Program-made: the position numbers and the translations under genes
Notes under the pieces: model-generated
What the model saw: only the letters and a program-made list of their open reading frames with translations
What the model was told of the DNA's origin: nothing
Databases searched by the model: none
NCBI GenBank assembly: GCA_045644145.1
Contig: JAZRGK010000057.1
Coordinates: forward strand, 1 to 28,025
DNA from: Flemingiibacterium sp045644145
GTDB lineage: Bacteria > Bacillota > Clostridia > Oscillospirales > CAG-272
DNA: 28,025 nucleotides
Reading direction: 5' to 3'
In this document: positions 1 through 6,348 of the stretch, piece by piece
How positions within the stretch are numbered: position 1 is the stretch's first letter
How the letters are laid out: every line of letters starts with the position of its first letter

Positions 1-225
1 GATGATGTTGCAGGCGTAACTCTTGCATCCGCTTCCTCCCTTGAAAAGGCTTTCGAGGGCAACGGCGGAAACAAGGAAGCAGCTAAGAAGGTCGGCATGA
101 TGATTGCTGAGCGCGCAGCTGCAAAGGGTATCACCGAAGTCGTATTTGACAGAGGCGGATACGTTTACCACGGTCGTGTATTGGAGCTTGCAGAAGGTGC
201 AAGAGAAGGCGGCCTTAAGTTCTAA
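1..225 (+). CDS. rplR: 50S ribosomal protein L18, C-terminal part (5' end outside window)
   Basis: L18 binds 5S rRNA and helps seat it in the central protuberance of the large subunit. Only the last 74 codons are present, in frame 1, ending at TAA 223-225. The visible sequence has the L18 C-terminal signature: an Ala-rich helix around KKVGMMIAERAAAKGI, then VVFDRGGYVYHGRV and a tail ending in EGGLKF. The gene is broken only by the window edge. It lies directly before rpsE, as in the bacterial spc operon. The 120-nt gap to the rpsE start is much longer than usual for this junction. Identification is firm from motif and neighbours. Confidence 0.96.
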   Translation, partial: DDVAGVTLASASSLEKAFEGNGGNKEAAKKVGMMIAERAAAKGITEVVFDRGGYVYHGRVLELAEGAREGGLKF

Positions 226-259
226 TCGAGCTTGGCTGAAAAGACCAGTTTATACACGG

Positions 260-333
260 TTTGGTTCAAATTTAACCAAATTATTATTTAAGAGAGGAAA
301 CGGGTATCGGACAAAGAGCCGTGTAAAACCCGT
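260..333 (+). promoter_or_regulatory. Two hairpins in the rplR-rpsE gap (candidate rpsE leader element)
   Basis: The first inverted repeat is TTTGGTT (260-266) with AACCAAA (274-280), loop CAAATTT, followed by an AT-rich run. The second is ACGGGT (300-305) with ACCCGT (328-333), plus an inner CGG (308-310)/CCG (319-321). A good Shine-Dalgarno-like GAGG (294-297) lies just 5' of the second hairpin, and GTG 334 and ATG 346 lie just 3' of it. If the hairpin folds, it would bring this GAGG close to the start codon. Function is inference. Confidence 0.45.
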
Positions 334-345
334 GTGGCAAACAAA

Positions 346-852
346 ATGGCAAAGCAGAATTTTGATCCGGCTGCTCTCGATCTTCAGGAAACCACAGTTT
401 GCATAAGACGTGTTTCCAAGACCGTTAAGGGCGGACGTATTATGAGATTCACCGCGCTGATGGTAGTCGGCGACGGTAACGGACATGTTGGTTACGGTCT
501 TGGCAAGGCTGCCGAGGTTCCGGACGCAATCCGCAAGGGTATTGAGGATGCAAAGAAGAATATGATCGAGGTTTCCATGAAGGGCTCGACTATTCCTCAC
601 GAGGTTATCGGCGAATTCGGCGCAGGCCGCGTTCTCCTTAAGCCCGCTGCTCCCGGTACCGGTGTTATCGCCGGCGGCGCAGTTCGTGCGGTAATCGAAA
701 AAGCAGGCATCAAGAACATCCGTACAAAGTGCCTTCGTTCCAACAATCCTGTTAACGTAATTAAGGCTACTTTCGAAGGACTCAAGACGCTTCGTAACGC
801 TGAAGAAGTTGCAGCAATGCGCGGAATCAGCAAAGAAGCTGTAACGAAATAA
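346..852 (+). CDS. rpsE: 30S ribosomal protein S5
   Basis: S5 is a small-subunit protein involved in decoding accuracy and mRNA unwinding at the entry tunnel. The sequence shows the S5 N-terminal double-stranded-RNA-binding domain (RRVSKTVKGGR, then the ALMVVGDGNGHVGYGLGKA loop) and the C-terminal domain (PAAPGTGVIAGGAVRAVIEKAG, then IRTKCLRSNNPVNVIKAT). With ATG 346 the protein has 168 residues and begins MAKQNFDPAALDLQE, matching the length and N-terminus of Gram-positive S5. An in-frame GTG at 334 would add four residues. Neither start has a Shine-Dalgarno at normal linear distance; the nearest strong one (294-297) is across a hairpin. The rpmD start follows the stop by 14 nt. Confidence 0.97.
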   Translation: MAKQNFDPAALDLQETTVCIRRVSKTVKGGRIMRFTALMVVGDGNGHVGYGLGKAAEVPDAIRKGIEDAKKNMIEVSMKGSTIPHEVIGEFGAGRVLLKPAAPGTGVIAGGAVRAVIEKAGIKNIRTKCLRSNNPVNVIKATFEGLKTLRNAEEVAAMRGISKEAVTK

Positions 853-866
853 GGAGGCTTTTCAAG

Positions 867-1046
867 ATGGCAAACGCAAAAGTAACACTTGTTAAGAGCC
901 TTATCGGCGCAAAGCAGAATCAGAAGGCTACCGCAGCTTCCCTCGGTCTTAAAAAGATCGGTGATGTTGCAATCCACGCTGATAATGAAGTCCTCGACGG
1001 CAAGGTAAAGGTTATTTCTCACCTTGTAAAGAAGGAAAGCGTATAA
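867..1046 (+). CDS. rpmD: 50S ribosomal protein L30
   Basis: L30 is a small single-domain protein of the large subunit. The 59-residue product begins MANAKVTLVKSLIGAK and continues through NQKATAASLGLKKIGD, the L30 signature, to a HLVKKESV tail. The length is normal for bacterial L30. ATG 867 is preceded by AGGAGG at 851-856 in the gap after rpsE, at good spacing. The position between rpsE and rplO is the standard spc operon order. Identification is secure despite the short length. Confidence 0.96.
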   Translation: MANAKVTLVKSLIGAKQNQKATAASLGLKKIGDVAIHADNEVLDGKVKVISHLVKKESV

Positions 1047-1085
1047 CGTATACCAAAAAAATTCAGTATAAGGAGGAAAAACCTA

Positions 1086-1526
1086 ATGAAGCTTCATGAA
1101 CTTTCACCTGCAGCAGGTTCTACCGCTCCCGCTTGGCGTAAGGGTAGAGGTGCAGGTTCCGGCAACGGTAAAACTGCCGGTAAAGGTCATAAGGGTCAGA
1201 ACGCACGCTCCGGCGGCGGTGTAAGACCCGGATTTGAAGGCGGTCAGATCCCGCTTTACAGAAAACTCCCCAAGAGAGGTTTCTACAATCAGTTCTCTAC
1301 TAAGTACGCAATCGTAAATGTAGAGGCACTCAACGTATTCGAGGATGGTGCTACCGTAAACCTCGAAGCACTTCTTGAAAAAGGCATTGTTCGCAAGGCA
1401 TATGATGGACTTAAGGTGTTAGGCAACGGAGATATCACAAAGAAGCTTACCGTTGAAGCAACAGTCTTTTCAGCAACTGCTAAAGAAAAGATCGAAGCAG
1501 CGGGCGGAAAGACTGAGGTGATCTAA
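1086..1526 (+). CDS. rplO: 50S ribosomal protein L15
   Basis: L15 is an early-assembly protein of the large subunit with a long, unstructured, Gly/Arg-rich N-terminal arm that reaches into 23S rRNA. The 146-residue product shows this arm (MKLHELSPAAGSTAPAWRKG, then GRGAGSGNGKTAGKGHKGQ and GGGVRPGFEGGQIPLYRKLP) and a globular C-terminus ending IEAAGGKTEVI. AGGAGG at 1071-1076 lies 9 nt before ATG 1086. The stop codon directly abuts the GTG start of secY, which suggests translational coupling. Confidence 0.97.
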   Translation: MKLHELSPAAGSTAPAWRKGRGAGSGNGKTAGKGHKGQNARSGGGVRPGFEGGQIPLYRKLPKRGFYNQFSTKYAIVNVEALNVFEDGATVNLEALLEKGIVRKAYDGLKVLGNGDITKKLTVEATVFSATAKEKIEAAGGKTEVI

Positions 1527-2819
1527 GTGTTTAAGACACTCAAAAACGCTTTAACACTTCCGGATATCCGTAAAAAGTTGCTCTTTGTTGCATTTATCGT
1601 TATCATTTACAGAATCGGTTGTGCAATTCCGGTACCTTATGTAAATTCGGATATTCAGAATATTTTTGCGGCTCAGTCCGGATCAATCTTTGAATACATT
1701 TCTCTGATTTCCGGTACTGCGTTCGCTCAGGCAAACCTCTTCGCACTCTCAATTTCACCTTATATCAACAGCTCCATTATTATGCAGCTCCTCTGCGTGG
1801 CTATTCCCGCTCTTGAGAATATGTCCAAAGAGGAAGACGGCAGAAAGAAGATTTCCCAGATCACCCGTTACGTTACCGTTGCGATAGCTCTCGTTACCGC
1901 TTACGGTTACTATATGATGCTGAGAAACTACGGCTTCCTGACCGATAACAGCATATATGCAGGCATCATTATCGTGGCTTGCTATACTGCAGGTTCTTCA
2001 CTTATCATGTGGCTCGGTGAAAAGATCAACGAAAACGGAATCGGTAACGGTATTTCCATTATCCTTTTCGTAAACATCGTATCCGGTGCTCCTCAGGCTG
2101 TTACTTCGATGGTAGGCAGCATCGCAAGCGGCAATGTTGCTGCTATCATTTCTGCAATTCTTACACTCGTAATCGTGATTGCAATGGCGATATTCGTTAT
2201 CTATATCACCCATTCCGAAAGACGTCTTCAGGTACAGTATGCTAAGCGCGTTGTTGGACGCAAGATGTACGGCGGTCAGAGCTCTACTCTCCCGCTTAAG
2301 CTGAATATGGCAGGTGTTATGCCCGTTATCTTCGCTAACTCTATCCTTGCTCTCCCCAGCACCGTTGGCATGATCTTCCCCGCGAAGGAAGGTTCGTTCT
2401 GGGCAGGCTTCCTTAATGCTTTCTCGTACAATTCATGGCTCTACGCCGTACTGTTCCTGGTACTCATCATCGCATTCTCTTACTTCTACATTGCAATCTC
2501 CTTTAATCCTGTTGAGGTTGCTAACAATCTGAAGAAGCAGGGCGGATTTATTCCCGGTATCCGTCCCGGTAAGCCTACATCTGATTATATCACTAAGATC
2601 CTCAACAAGGTGACCCTTATGGGTGCATTCTTCCTTGCAGGTGTTGCGGTTCTCCCGCTGGTGGTTAATCTCGTCTACACATTGATCACAAAGGTAACCC
2701 TCGGATCAGTTGCATTCGCCGGTACTTCTGTAATCATCGTTGTCGGTGTTGCTCTTGAAACTTACCGTGAGATTGAAGCTCAGATGACCATGCGTCATTA
2801 CAAGGGCTTCCTTGAGTAA
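1527..2819 (+). CDS. secY: Preprotein translocase channel subunit SecY
   Basis: SecY forms the protein-conducting channel of the Sec translocon in the plasma membrane, working with SecE, SecG and SecA. The 430-residue product begins MFKTLKNALTLPDIRKKLL and has about ten membrane segments. Known SecY motifs are visible: GTAFAQANLFALSISPYINSS near the plug and TM2, ENGIGNGISIILF, and the cytosolic ERRLQVQYAKRVVGRKMYGG loop. It ends with MTMRHYKGFLE. The start is GTG 1527, immediately after the rplO stop, with a GAGGTG Shine-Dalgarno (1515-1520) inside the rplO end. Length is normal. Confidence 0.98.
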   Translation: MFKTLKNALTLPDIRKKLLFVAFIVIIYRIGCAIPVPYVNSDIQNIFAAQSGSIFEYISLISGTAFAQANLFALSISPYINSSIIMQLLCVAIPALENMSKEEDGRKKISQITRYVTVAIALVTAYGYYMMLRNYGFLTDNSIYAGIIIVACYTAGSSLIMWLGEKINENGIGNGISIILFVNIVSGAPQAVTSMVGSIASGNVAAIISAILTLVIVIAMAIFVIYITHSERRLQVQYAKRVVGRKMYGGQSSTLPLKLNMAGVMPVIFANSILALPSTVGMIFPAKEGSFWAGFLNAFSYNSWLYAVLFLVLIIAFSYFYIAISFNPVEVANNLKKQGGFIPGIRPGKPTSDYITKILNKVTLMGAFFLAGVAVLPLVVNLVYTLITKVTLGSVAFAGTSVIIVVGVALETYREIEAQMTMRHYKGFLE

Positions 2820-2837
2820 GCTTTAATTCGTCTTCGC

Positions 2838-2863
2838 CCATTTAAGATACATATCTTAAATGG
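2838..2863 (+). repeat. Perfect 12-bp inverted repeat between secY and adk
   Basis: CCATTTAAGATA (2838-2849) pairs perfectly with TATCTTAAATGG (2852-2863), with only CA between them, so the real loop would be about four bases. No T-run follows, so it is not a standard intrinsic terminator. It may be a processing or stabilising hairpin separating the spc ribosomal genes from adk. Confidence 0.7.
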
Positions 2864-2903
2864 CGCGAGGCGGGCCGCTTGAAACAATTTGGAGAATGAT
2901 TTT

Positions 2904-3551
2904 ATGAAAATGATTTTCTTAGGTGCTCCTGGTGCCGGCAAGGGCACACAGGCTGAGATCGTTTCCGAAAAGTATTCGATCCCCGCTATCTCCACGGGCG
3001 CTATAATCCGAGAAGCTATCAAGAATCAGACCGAAATGGGCAAGGCAGCAAAGCAGTACACCGAAAACGGTGCACTTGTTCCCGATGAAGTTGTTATAGG
3101 CATCATCAAGGAAAGACTTTCCGCTGATGACTGCAAGATGGGCTTTATCTTGGACGGTTTCCCAAGAACGGTTCCACAGGCGGACGCTCTTGATAAGATG
3201 GGCGTTGATATTGACCTCGTTGTCAACATTTTCGTGCCTGATGAAAAAATCGTGGAGAGAATGTCCGGCAGACGCGTATGCGCTAAGTGCGGTGCGTCTT
3301 ATCACACAAGCTTCAATCCCTCGAAGGACGGCGAAAACTGCGATAAGTGCGGCGAAAAGCTCACTATCCGTAAGGACGATGCTCCCGAGGTGGTTAAGAG
3401 CAGACTTGTTACCTATCATGAACAGACTCAGCCCCTTGAAGACTTCTACGCGAAGCGCGGTAAGCTTGAGACTGTGGTAGGTCAGGAAAAAGTCGAAGAT
3501 ACAACAGCTTTGACCCTCGCTCTTATCGAGGCTAAAAAGCAAGGTAGATGA
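2904..3551 (+). CDS. adk: Adenylate kinase, zinc-lid type
   Basis: Adenylate kinase converts ATP and AMP to two ADP in the cytoplasm. The 215-residue protein has the P-loop GAPGAGKGT (residues 7-15), the AMP-binding STGAIIREA region (about 30-38), and FILDGFPRTVPQA (81-93). The long LID carries four cysteines, C126-x2-C129 and C146-x2-C149, the Zn-binding form typical of Gram-positive bacteria. ATG 2904 is chosen because GGAG (2891-2894) lies 9 nt upstream; an in-frame TTG at 2889 is much less likely. The stop overlaps the map start by four bases (ATGA), indicating coupling. The secY-adk-map order is conserved in Firmicutes. Confidence 0.98.
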   Translation: MKMIFLGAPGAGKGTQAEIVSEKYSIPAISTGAIIREAIKNQTEMGKAAKQYTENGALVPDEVVIGIIKERLSADDCKMGFILDGFPRTVPQADALDKMGVDIDLVVNIFVPDEKIVERMSGRRVCAKCGASYHTSFNPSKDGENCDKCGEKLTIRKDDAPEVVKSRLVTYHEQTQPLEDFYAKRGKLETVVGQEKVEDTTALTLALIEAKKQGR

Positions 3552-4306
3552 AATCCATGATATCGGTAAAAAATAAGGACCAGCTTAAATTGATGTGCGT
3601 GGCAGGAAGAATCACAGGCGAGGCGCTTGCTTTAGCAGGTGAATCTATAAAGCCCGGCGTGACCACAAAACAGCTTGACACGATAATTCGTCAGCACATC
3701 GAGAGATGCGGCGCGAAACCTTCGTTTCTCGGCTACGGTGGATTCCCGGGAAGTGCTTGCATAAGCATCAATGACGAGGTCATACACGGTATCCCCTCAC
3801 AAAGAGTGATTGAGGAGGGCGACATAGTCAAGGTCGATGTAGGTGCCTTTTATAAGGGTTTCCACGGAGATTCAGCCAACACTTTTGCCGTGGGCAAAGT
3901 GAGCTACGAAGCTATGAAGCTTATTGAGGTCACAAAGGAAAGCTTTTGGCGCGGTATTGCTGAAGCGAAGCCCGGAAATCGTGTGGGCGACATCGGCTAT
4001 GCGGTGCAGAGCTATGTTGAGGAAAACGGCTTTTCTGTAGTGAAGCGATATGTTGGCCACGGTGTGGGCGCGGAGCTTCACGAATCCCCGGATGTGCCTA
4101 ACTTCGGTACAAAGGGGCGCGGCGTAAGACTTTGTTCCGGAATGACTATTGCCGTTGAGCCAATGGTCAATGTGGGAACGCATGAGGTTGCCGAGAAAAG
4201 CGACAAATGGACTGTCGTAACCGCGGACGGTAGGCTGTCTGCTCATTACGAGCACACGATAGCAATAACCGATGACGGTGTGATGGTTCTGACAAAAATA
4301 GATTAA
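3548..4306 (+). CDS. map: Methionine aminopeptidase, type I
   Basis: This enzyme removes the initiator methionine from nascent proteins. The 252-residue product has the pita-bread fold and all five metal ligands expected for type Ia enzymes: D97 (KVDVGA), D108 (GFHGDSANTF), H171 (YVGHGVG), E204 (IAVEPM) and E235 (HYEHTIA). The catalytic H80 lies in DEVIHGIPS. There is no N-terminal zinc-finger extension. ATG 3548 overlaps the adk stop as ATGA; a second in-frame ATG sits three codons later. The next gene is infA, 30 nt downstream, as in many Firmicutes. Confidence 0.97.
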   Translation: MKSMISVKNKDQLKLMCVAGRITGEALALAGESIKPGVTTKQLDTIIRQHIERCGAKPSFLGYGGFPGSACISINDEVIHGIPSQRVIEEGDIVKVDVGAFYKGFHGDSANTFAVGKVSYEAMKLIEVTKESFWRGIAEAKPGNRVGDIGYAVQSYVEENGFSVVKRYVGHGVGAELHESPDVPNFGTKGRGVRLCSGMTIAVEPMVNVGTHEVAEKSDKWTVVTADGRLSAHYEHTIAITDDGVMVLTKID

Positions 4307-4323
4307 CACTAACTATTCTGTCA

Positions 4324-4339
4324 AGGAGGGATTATTCTG
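4324..4339 (+). promoter_or_regulatory. Shine-Dalgarno that fixes the CTG start of infA
   Basis: AGGAGG at 4324-4329 is followed 7 nt later by CTG 4337-4339, the first codon of a reading frame with exactly the length and N-terminus of IF-1. The only other in-frame codons between the two are ATT 4331 and ATT 4334, which are too close to the Shine-Dalgarno. No ATG, GTG or TTG lies in frame here. Confidence 0.75.
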
Positions 4340-4555
4340 CCTAAGGACGACGTTGTAGAATTCGAGGGTACGGTCATAGAGGCACTGCCCAATGCCGTAT
4401 TCAAGGTTCAGCTTCCCAATGGGCACATCATTACCGCCCATATTTCGGGAAAGCTCAGAATGAACTATATTAAGATCCTCCCCGGCGATAAGGTCACGGT
4501 TGAAGTTACCGTATACGATCTTACCAAGGGAAGAATCACATGGAGAGCGAAATAA
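4337..4555 (+). CDS. infA: Translation initiation factor IF-1, apparently started at CTG
   Basis: IF-1 is an S1/OB-fold protein that occupies the ribosomal A site during initiation. The 72 residues ((M)PKDDVVEFEGTVIEALPN, then FKVQLPNGHIITAHISGKLR, then KILPGDKVTVEVTVYDLTKG and RITWRAK) match bacterial IF-1 along the whole length, which is normally 72 residues. The family start is M-A-K-D-D; here the codon at that position is CTG, with AGGAGG 7 nt upstream. The next in-frame ATG (codon 42, in KLRMNY) would cut off half the OB fold. The gene sits between map and rpmJ as usual. The rare start may lower or regulate IF-1 synthesis; that is inference. Confidence 0.93.
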   Translation: MPKDDVVEFEGTVIEALPNAVFKVQLPNGHIITAHISGKLRMNYIKILPGDKVTVEVTVYDLTKGRITWRAK

Positions 4556-4614
4556 TCGCTTTTCACTGTAAGTAAGCATAAGACACATAACTGTGAGAAA
4601 GGCATGGTAACACA

Positions 4615-4755
4615 ATGAAAGTAAAACCATCCGTTAAGAAGATCTGCGAAAAGTGCAAGATCATCAAGAGACATGGTCGTGTCATGGTCATCTGCGAGAA
4701 TCCCAAGCACAAGCAGAGACAGGGCAAAACCACAACAATTAACCTAAACTTTTAA
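4615..4755 (+). CDS. rpmJ: 50S ribosomal protein L36, zinc form, with C-terminal extension
   Basis: L36 is the smallest large-subunit protein and usually ends at about residue 37 with HKQRQG. This copy has the full core MKVKPSVKKICEKCKII...RVMVICENPKHKQRQG, including the zinc ligands of the C+ form (two Cys in CEKC, then Cys and His in ICENPKH). It then continues with nine more residues (KTTTINLNF) before TAA 4753-4755. ATG 4615 has only a weak purine-rich Shine-Dalgarno (GAGAAAGG near 4594-4601). A five-codon minigene (ATG 4604 to TGA 4618) overlaps the start. The gene is followed by rpsM after 19 nt. Confidence 0.95.
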   Translation: MKVKPSVKKICEKCKIIKRHGRVMVICENPKHKQRQGKTTTINLNF

Positions 4756-4774
4756 AGAAGGGGTGAATTAACGA

Positions 4775-5143
4775 ATGGCACGTATTGCCGGTGTTGATAT
4801 TCCGAACAACAAGAGAGTTGAAATCGCTCTCACTTATATCTACGGTATCGGCCTCAAGAGCTCTAAGGACATCCTGGCTAAGACCGGTGTTGATCCCGAT
4901 AAGAGAGCAAAGGACCTTACCGAAGAGGATACCGCAAAGCTTCGTGACGAGATCGAAAAGAACTACAAGGTAGAGGGTGACCTCCGCCGTGACGTTGCTC
5001 TTGACATCAAGCGCATGATCGAAATTAACTGCTACCGCGGTATCAGACACAGAAAAGGTCTGCCTGTAAGAGGTCAGAGAACCAAGACCAACGCGAGAAC
5101 CAGAAAGGGTCCCGCTAAGACAATCGCAAATAAGAAGAAGTAA
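4775..5143 (+). CDS. rpsM: 30S ribosomal protein S13
   Basis: S13 sits in the head of the small subunit and contacts 5S-side bridges and the P-site tRNA through its C-terminal tail. The 122-residue product opens MARIAGVDIPNNKRVEIALT, has the helix-two-turn-helix region YIYGIGLKSSKDIL, then the IEINCYRGIRHRKGLPVRGQ motif and a basic tail ending KTIANKKK. Length is normal. A GGGGTG-type Shine-Dalgarno lies upstream of ATG 4775. rpsM opens the alpha-operon part of the cluster, followed by rpsK after 13 nt. Confidence 0.98.
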   Translation: MARIAGVDIPNNKRVEIALTYIYGIGLKSSKDILAKTGVDPDKRAKDLTEEDTAKLRDEIEKNYKVEGDLRRDVALDIKRMIEINCYRGIRHRKGLPVRGQRTKTNARTRKGPAKTIANKKK

Positions 5144-5156
5144 GGAGTGAACTAAG

Positions 5157-5552
5157 ATGGCAAAAGTTGCTAAGAAGGTTATTAAGAAGCGCCGCGAACG
5201 CAAGAACATCGAAAAGGGTGCTGCACATATTCGCGCAACCTTCAATAACACTATCGTTACCATTACCGACGTAGCCGGCAACGCTGTATCGTGGGCTTCC
5301 GCAGGCGAGCTTGGATTCAAGGGTTCCAGAAAATCCACTCCTTACGCTGCTCAGATGGCTTCCGAAACTGCTGCAAAGGCTGCAATGGAGCATGGCATGA
5401 AGACCGTTGAGGTTTATGTAAAGGGTCCCGGCGCAGGTCGTGAGTCCGCAATCCGCGCACTCCAGGCAACCGGTCTTGACATCAGCCTTATTAAGGACGT
5501 AACTCCCATTCCTCACAATGGTTGCCGTCCCCCCAAGCGCAGAAGAGTTTAA
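5157..5552 (+). CDS. rpsK: 30S ribosomal protein S11
   Basis: S11 is a platform protein of the small subunit near the mRNA exit channel. The 131-residue product begins with a Lys/Arg-rich stretch (MAKVAKKVIKKRRERKNIEK), followed by AHIRATFNNTIVTITDVAGN, the S11 signature KGPGAGRESAIRALQATGLD, and the conserved end DVTPIPHNGCRPPKRRRV. A GGAG Shine-Dalgarno precedes ATG 5157. A 133-nt structured gap separates it from rpsD, far longer than the 13-nt gap before it. Confidence 0.98.
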   Translation: MAKVAKKVIKKRRERKNIEKGAAHIRATFNNTIVTITDVAGNAVSWASAGELGFKGSRKSTPYAAQMASETAAKAAMEHGMKTVEVYVKGPGAGRESAIRALQATGLDISLIKDVTPIPHNGCRPPKRRRV

Positions 5553-5656
5553 TCTTTCGCCTTGGTTTGTACGTTCCGGCTTAGGTCGGAAAAATGAAAG
5601 AACCGAGCTATTCGTTTGCTCGGCGTCGGCATAAATAATATTATGGAAGTGCCGAT
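5553..5656 (+). promoter_or_regulatory. Three-hairpin leader between rpsK and rpsD (candidate S4 autoregulatory element)
   Basis: Three inverted repeats follow one another. TCTTTC (5553-5558)/GAAAGA (5596-5601) encloses TTCCG (5574-5578)/CGGAA (5587-5591). Next is CCGAGC (5603-5608)/GCTCGG (5618-5623), then TCGGCA (5626-5631)/TGCCGA (5650-5655). The rpsD Shine-Dalgarno (GGAGG) follows. S4 represses its own synthesis through structured leaders in E. coli and B. subtilis, so an S4-binding role is plausible but unproven. No promoter-like pair was seen here. Confidence 0.45.
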
Positions 5657-5685
5657 ACTATTTTAGAATAACGGAGGAAATTACA

Positions 5686-6282
5686 ATGGCAGTAAATCAC
5701 GATCCTATCGTAAAGAGATGCCGTGCGCTTGATATCAGCCCCGCAGCTCTCGGTTACGACAAGAAATCTATCAGAAATCCCGGTGCAGACAAGAGAAAGA
5801 AGCTTTCCGAATACGGCTCTCAGCTTAAGGAAAAGCAGAAGCTCAGATTTGTTTACGGTGTTCTGGAGAATCAGTTTAAGAACTACTATGAGATGGCAGC
5901 TAAGCAGGACGGTATTACCGGTGAGAACCTCATCCGTATCCTCGAGTCCCGTCTTGACAATGTAGTTTACAGAATGGGTATGGCTAAGACCCGTAAGGAA
6001 GCAAGACAGCTCGTTCGTCACAACCATTTCCGCCTTAATGGCAAGAAGGCTAACATCCCCTCCATTCTCGTTAATGTAGGCGACGTTATCTCCGTTAAGG
6101 ATACCAGCAAGTCTTCTGAGAAGTTCAAGTCTTTAGCAGAACTCTGCCAGACCAGAATTGCTCCCAAGTGGCTTGAGGTTGACAAGGAAAACGCTGTTGC
6201 GAAGGTAGTTGCACAGATGCAGCGCGAAGAGCTCGACTTCCCGGTAGAAGAACAGCTCGTAGTTGAATTGTATTCTAAGTAA
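5686..6282 (+). CDS. rpsD: 30S ribosomal protein S4, zinc-free form
   Basis: S4 is a primary 16S rRNA binder that nucleates 30S assembly and is often a translational repressor of its operon. The 198-residue product has the N-terminal domain (MAVNHDPIVKRCRALDISPA) and the S4 RNA-binding core (NLIRILESRLDNVVYRMGMA, then TRKEARQLVRHNHFRLNGKK), ending VEEQLVVELYSK. The N-terminal four-cysteine zinc site of many clostridial S4 proteins is absent: only one Cys is in that region. ATG 5686 has a GGAGG Shine-Dalgarno. It is preceded by an unusually structured leader and followed by a hairpin before rpoA. Confidence 0.97.
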   Translation: MAVNHDPIVKRCRALDISPAALGYDKKSIRNPGADKRKKLSEYGSQLKEKQKLRFVYGVLENQFKNYYEMAAKQDGITGENLIRILESRLDNVVYRMGMAKTRKEARQLVRHNHFRLNGKKANIPSILVNVGDVISVKDTSKSSEKFKSLAELCQTRIAPKWLEVDKENAVAKVVAQMQREELDFPVEEQLVVELYSK

Positions 6283-6284
6283 TA

Positions 6285-6321
6285 ACAGCCTCCGATATAC
6301 CCAGTACGATTTTAAGGCTGT
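6285..6321 (+). repeat. Hairpin between rpsD and rpoA
   Basis: ACAGCCT (6285-6291) pairs with AGGCTGT (6315-6321) around a 23-nt loop. The rpoA Shine-Dalgarno (AAGGAGGG) lies about 12 nt 3' of the stem. There is no T-run, so termination is unlikely; mRNA processing or translational control is possible. Confidence 0.45.
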
Positions 6322-6348
6322 GTTTATATTCATAAGGAGGGTTATTGA

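Noticed and set aside
104..406. Open frame of 100 codons across the end of rplR and the rpsE gap
   Set aside because: It runs in a different frame over the real rplR coding sequence and has no Shine-Dalgarno.
2919..3542. Long antisense frame opposite adk
   Set aside because: It mirrors adk codon structure with no family features; adk is unmistakable on the + strand.
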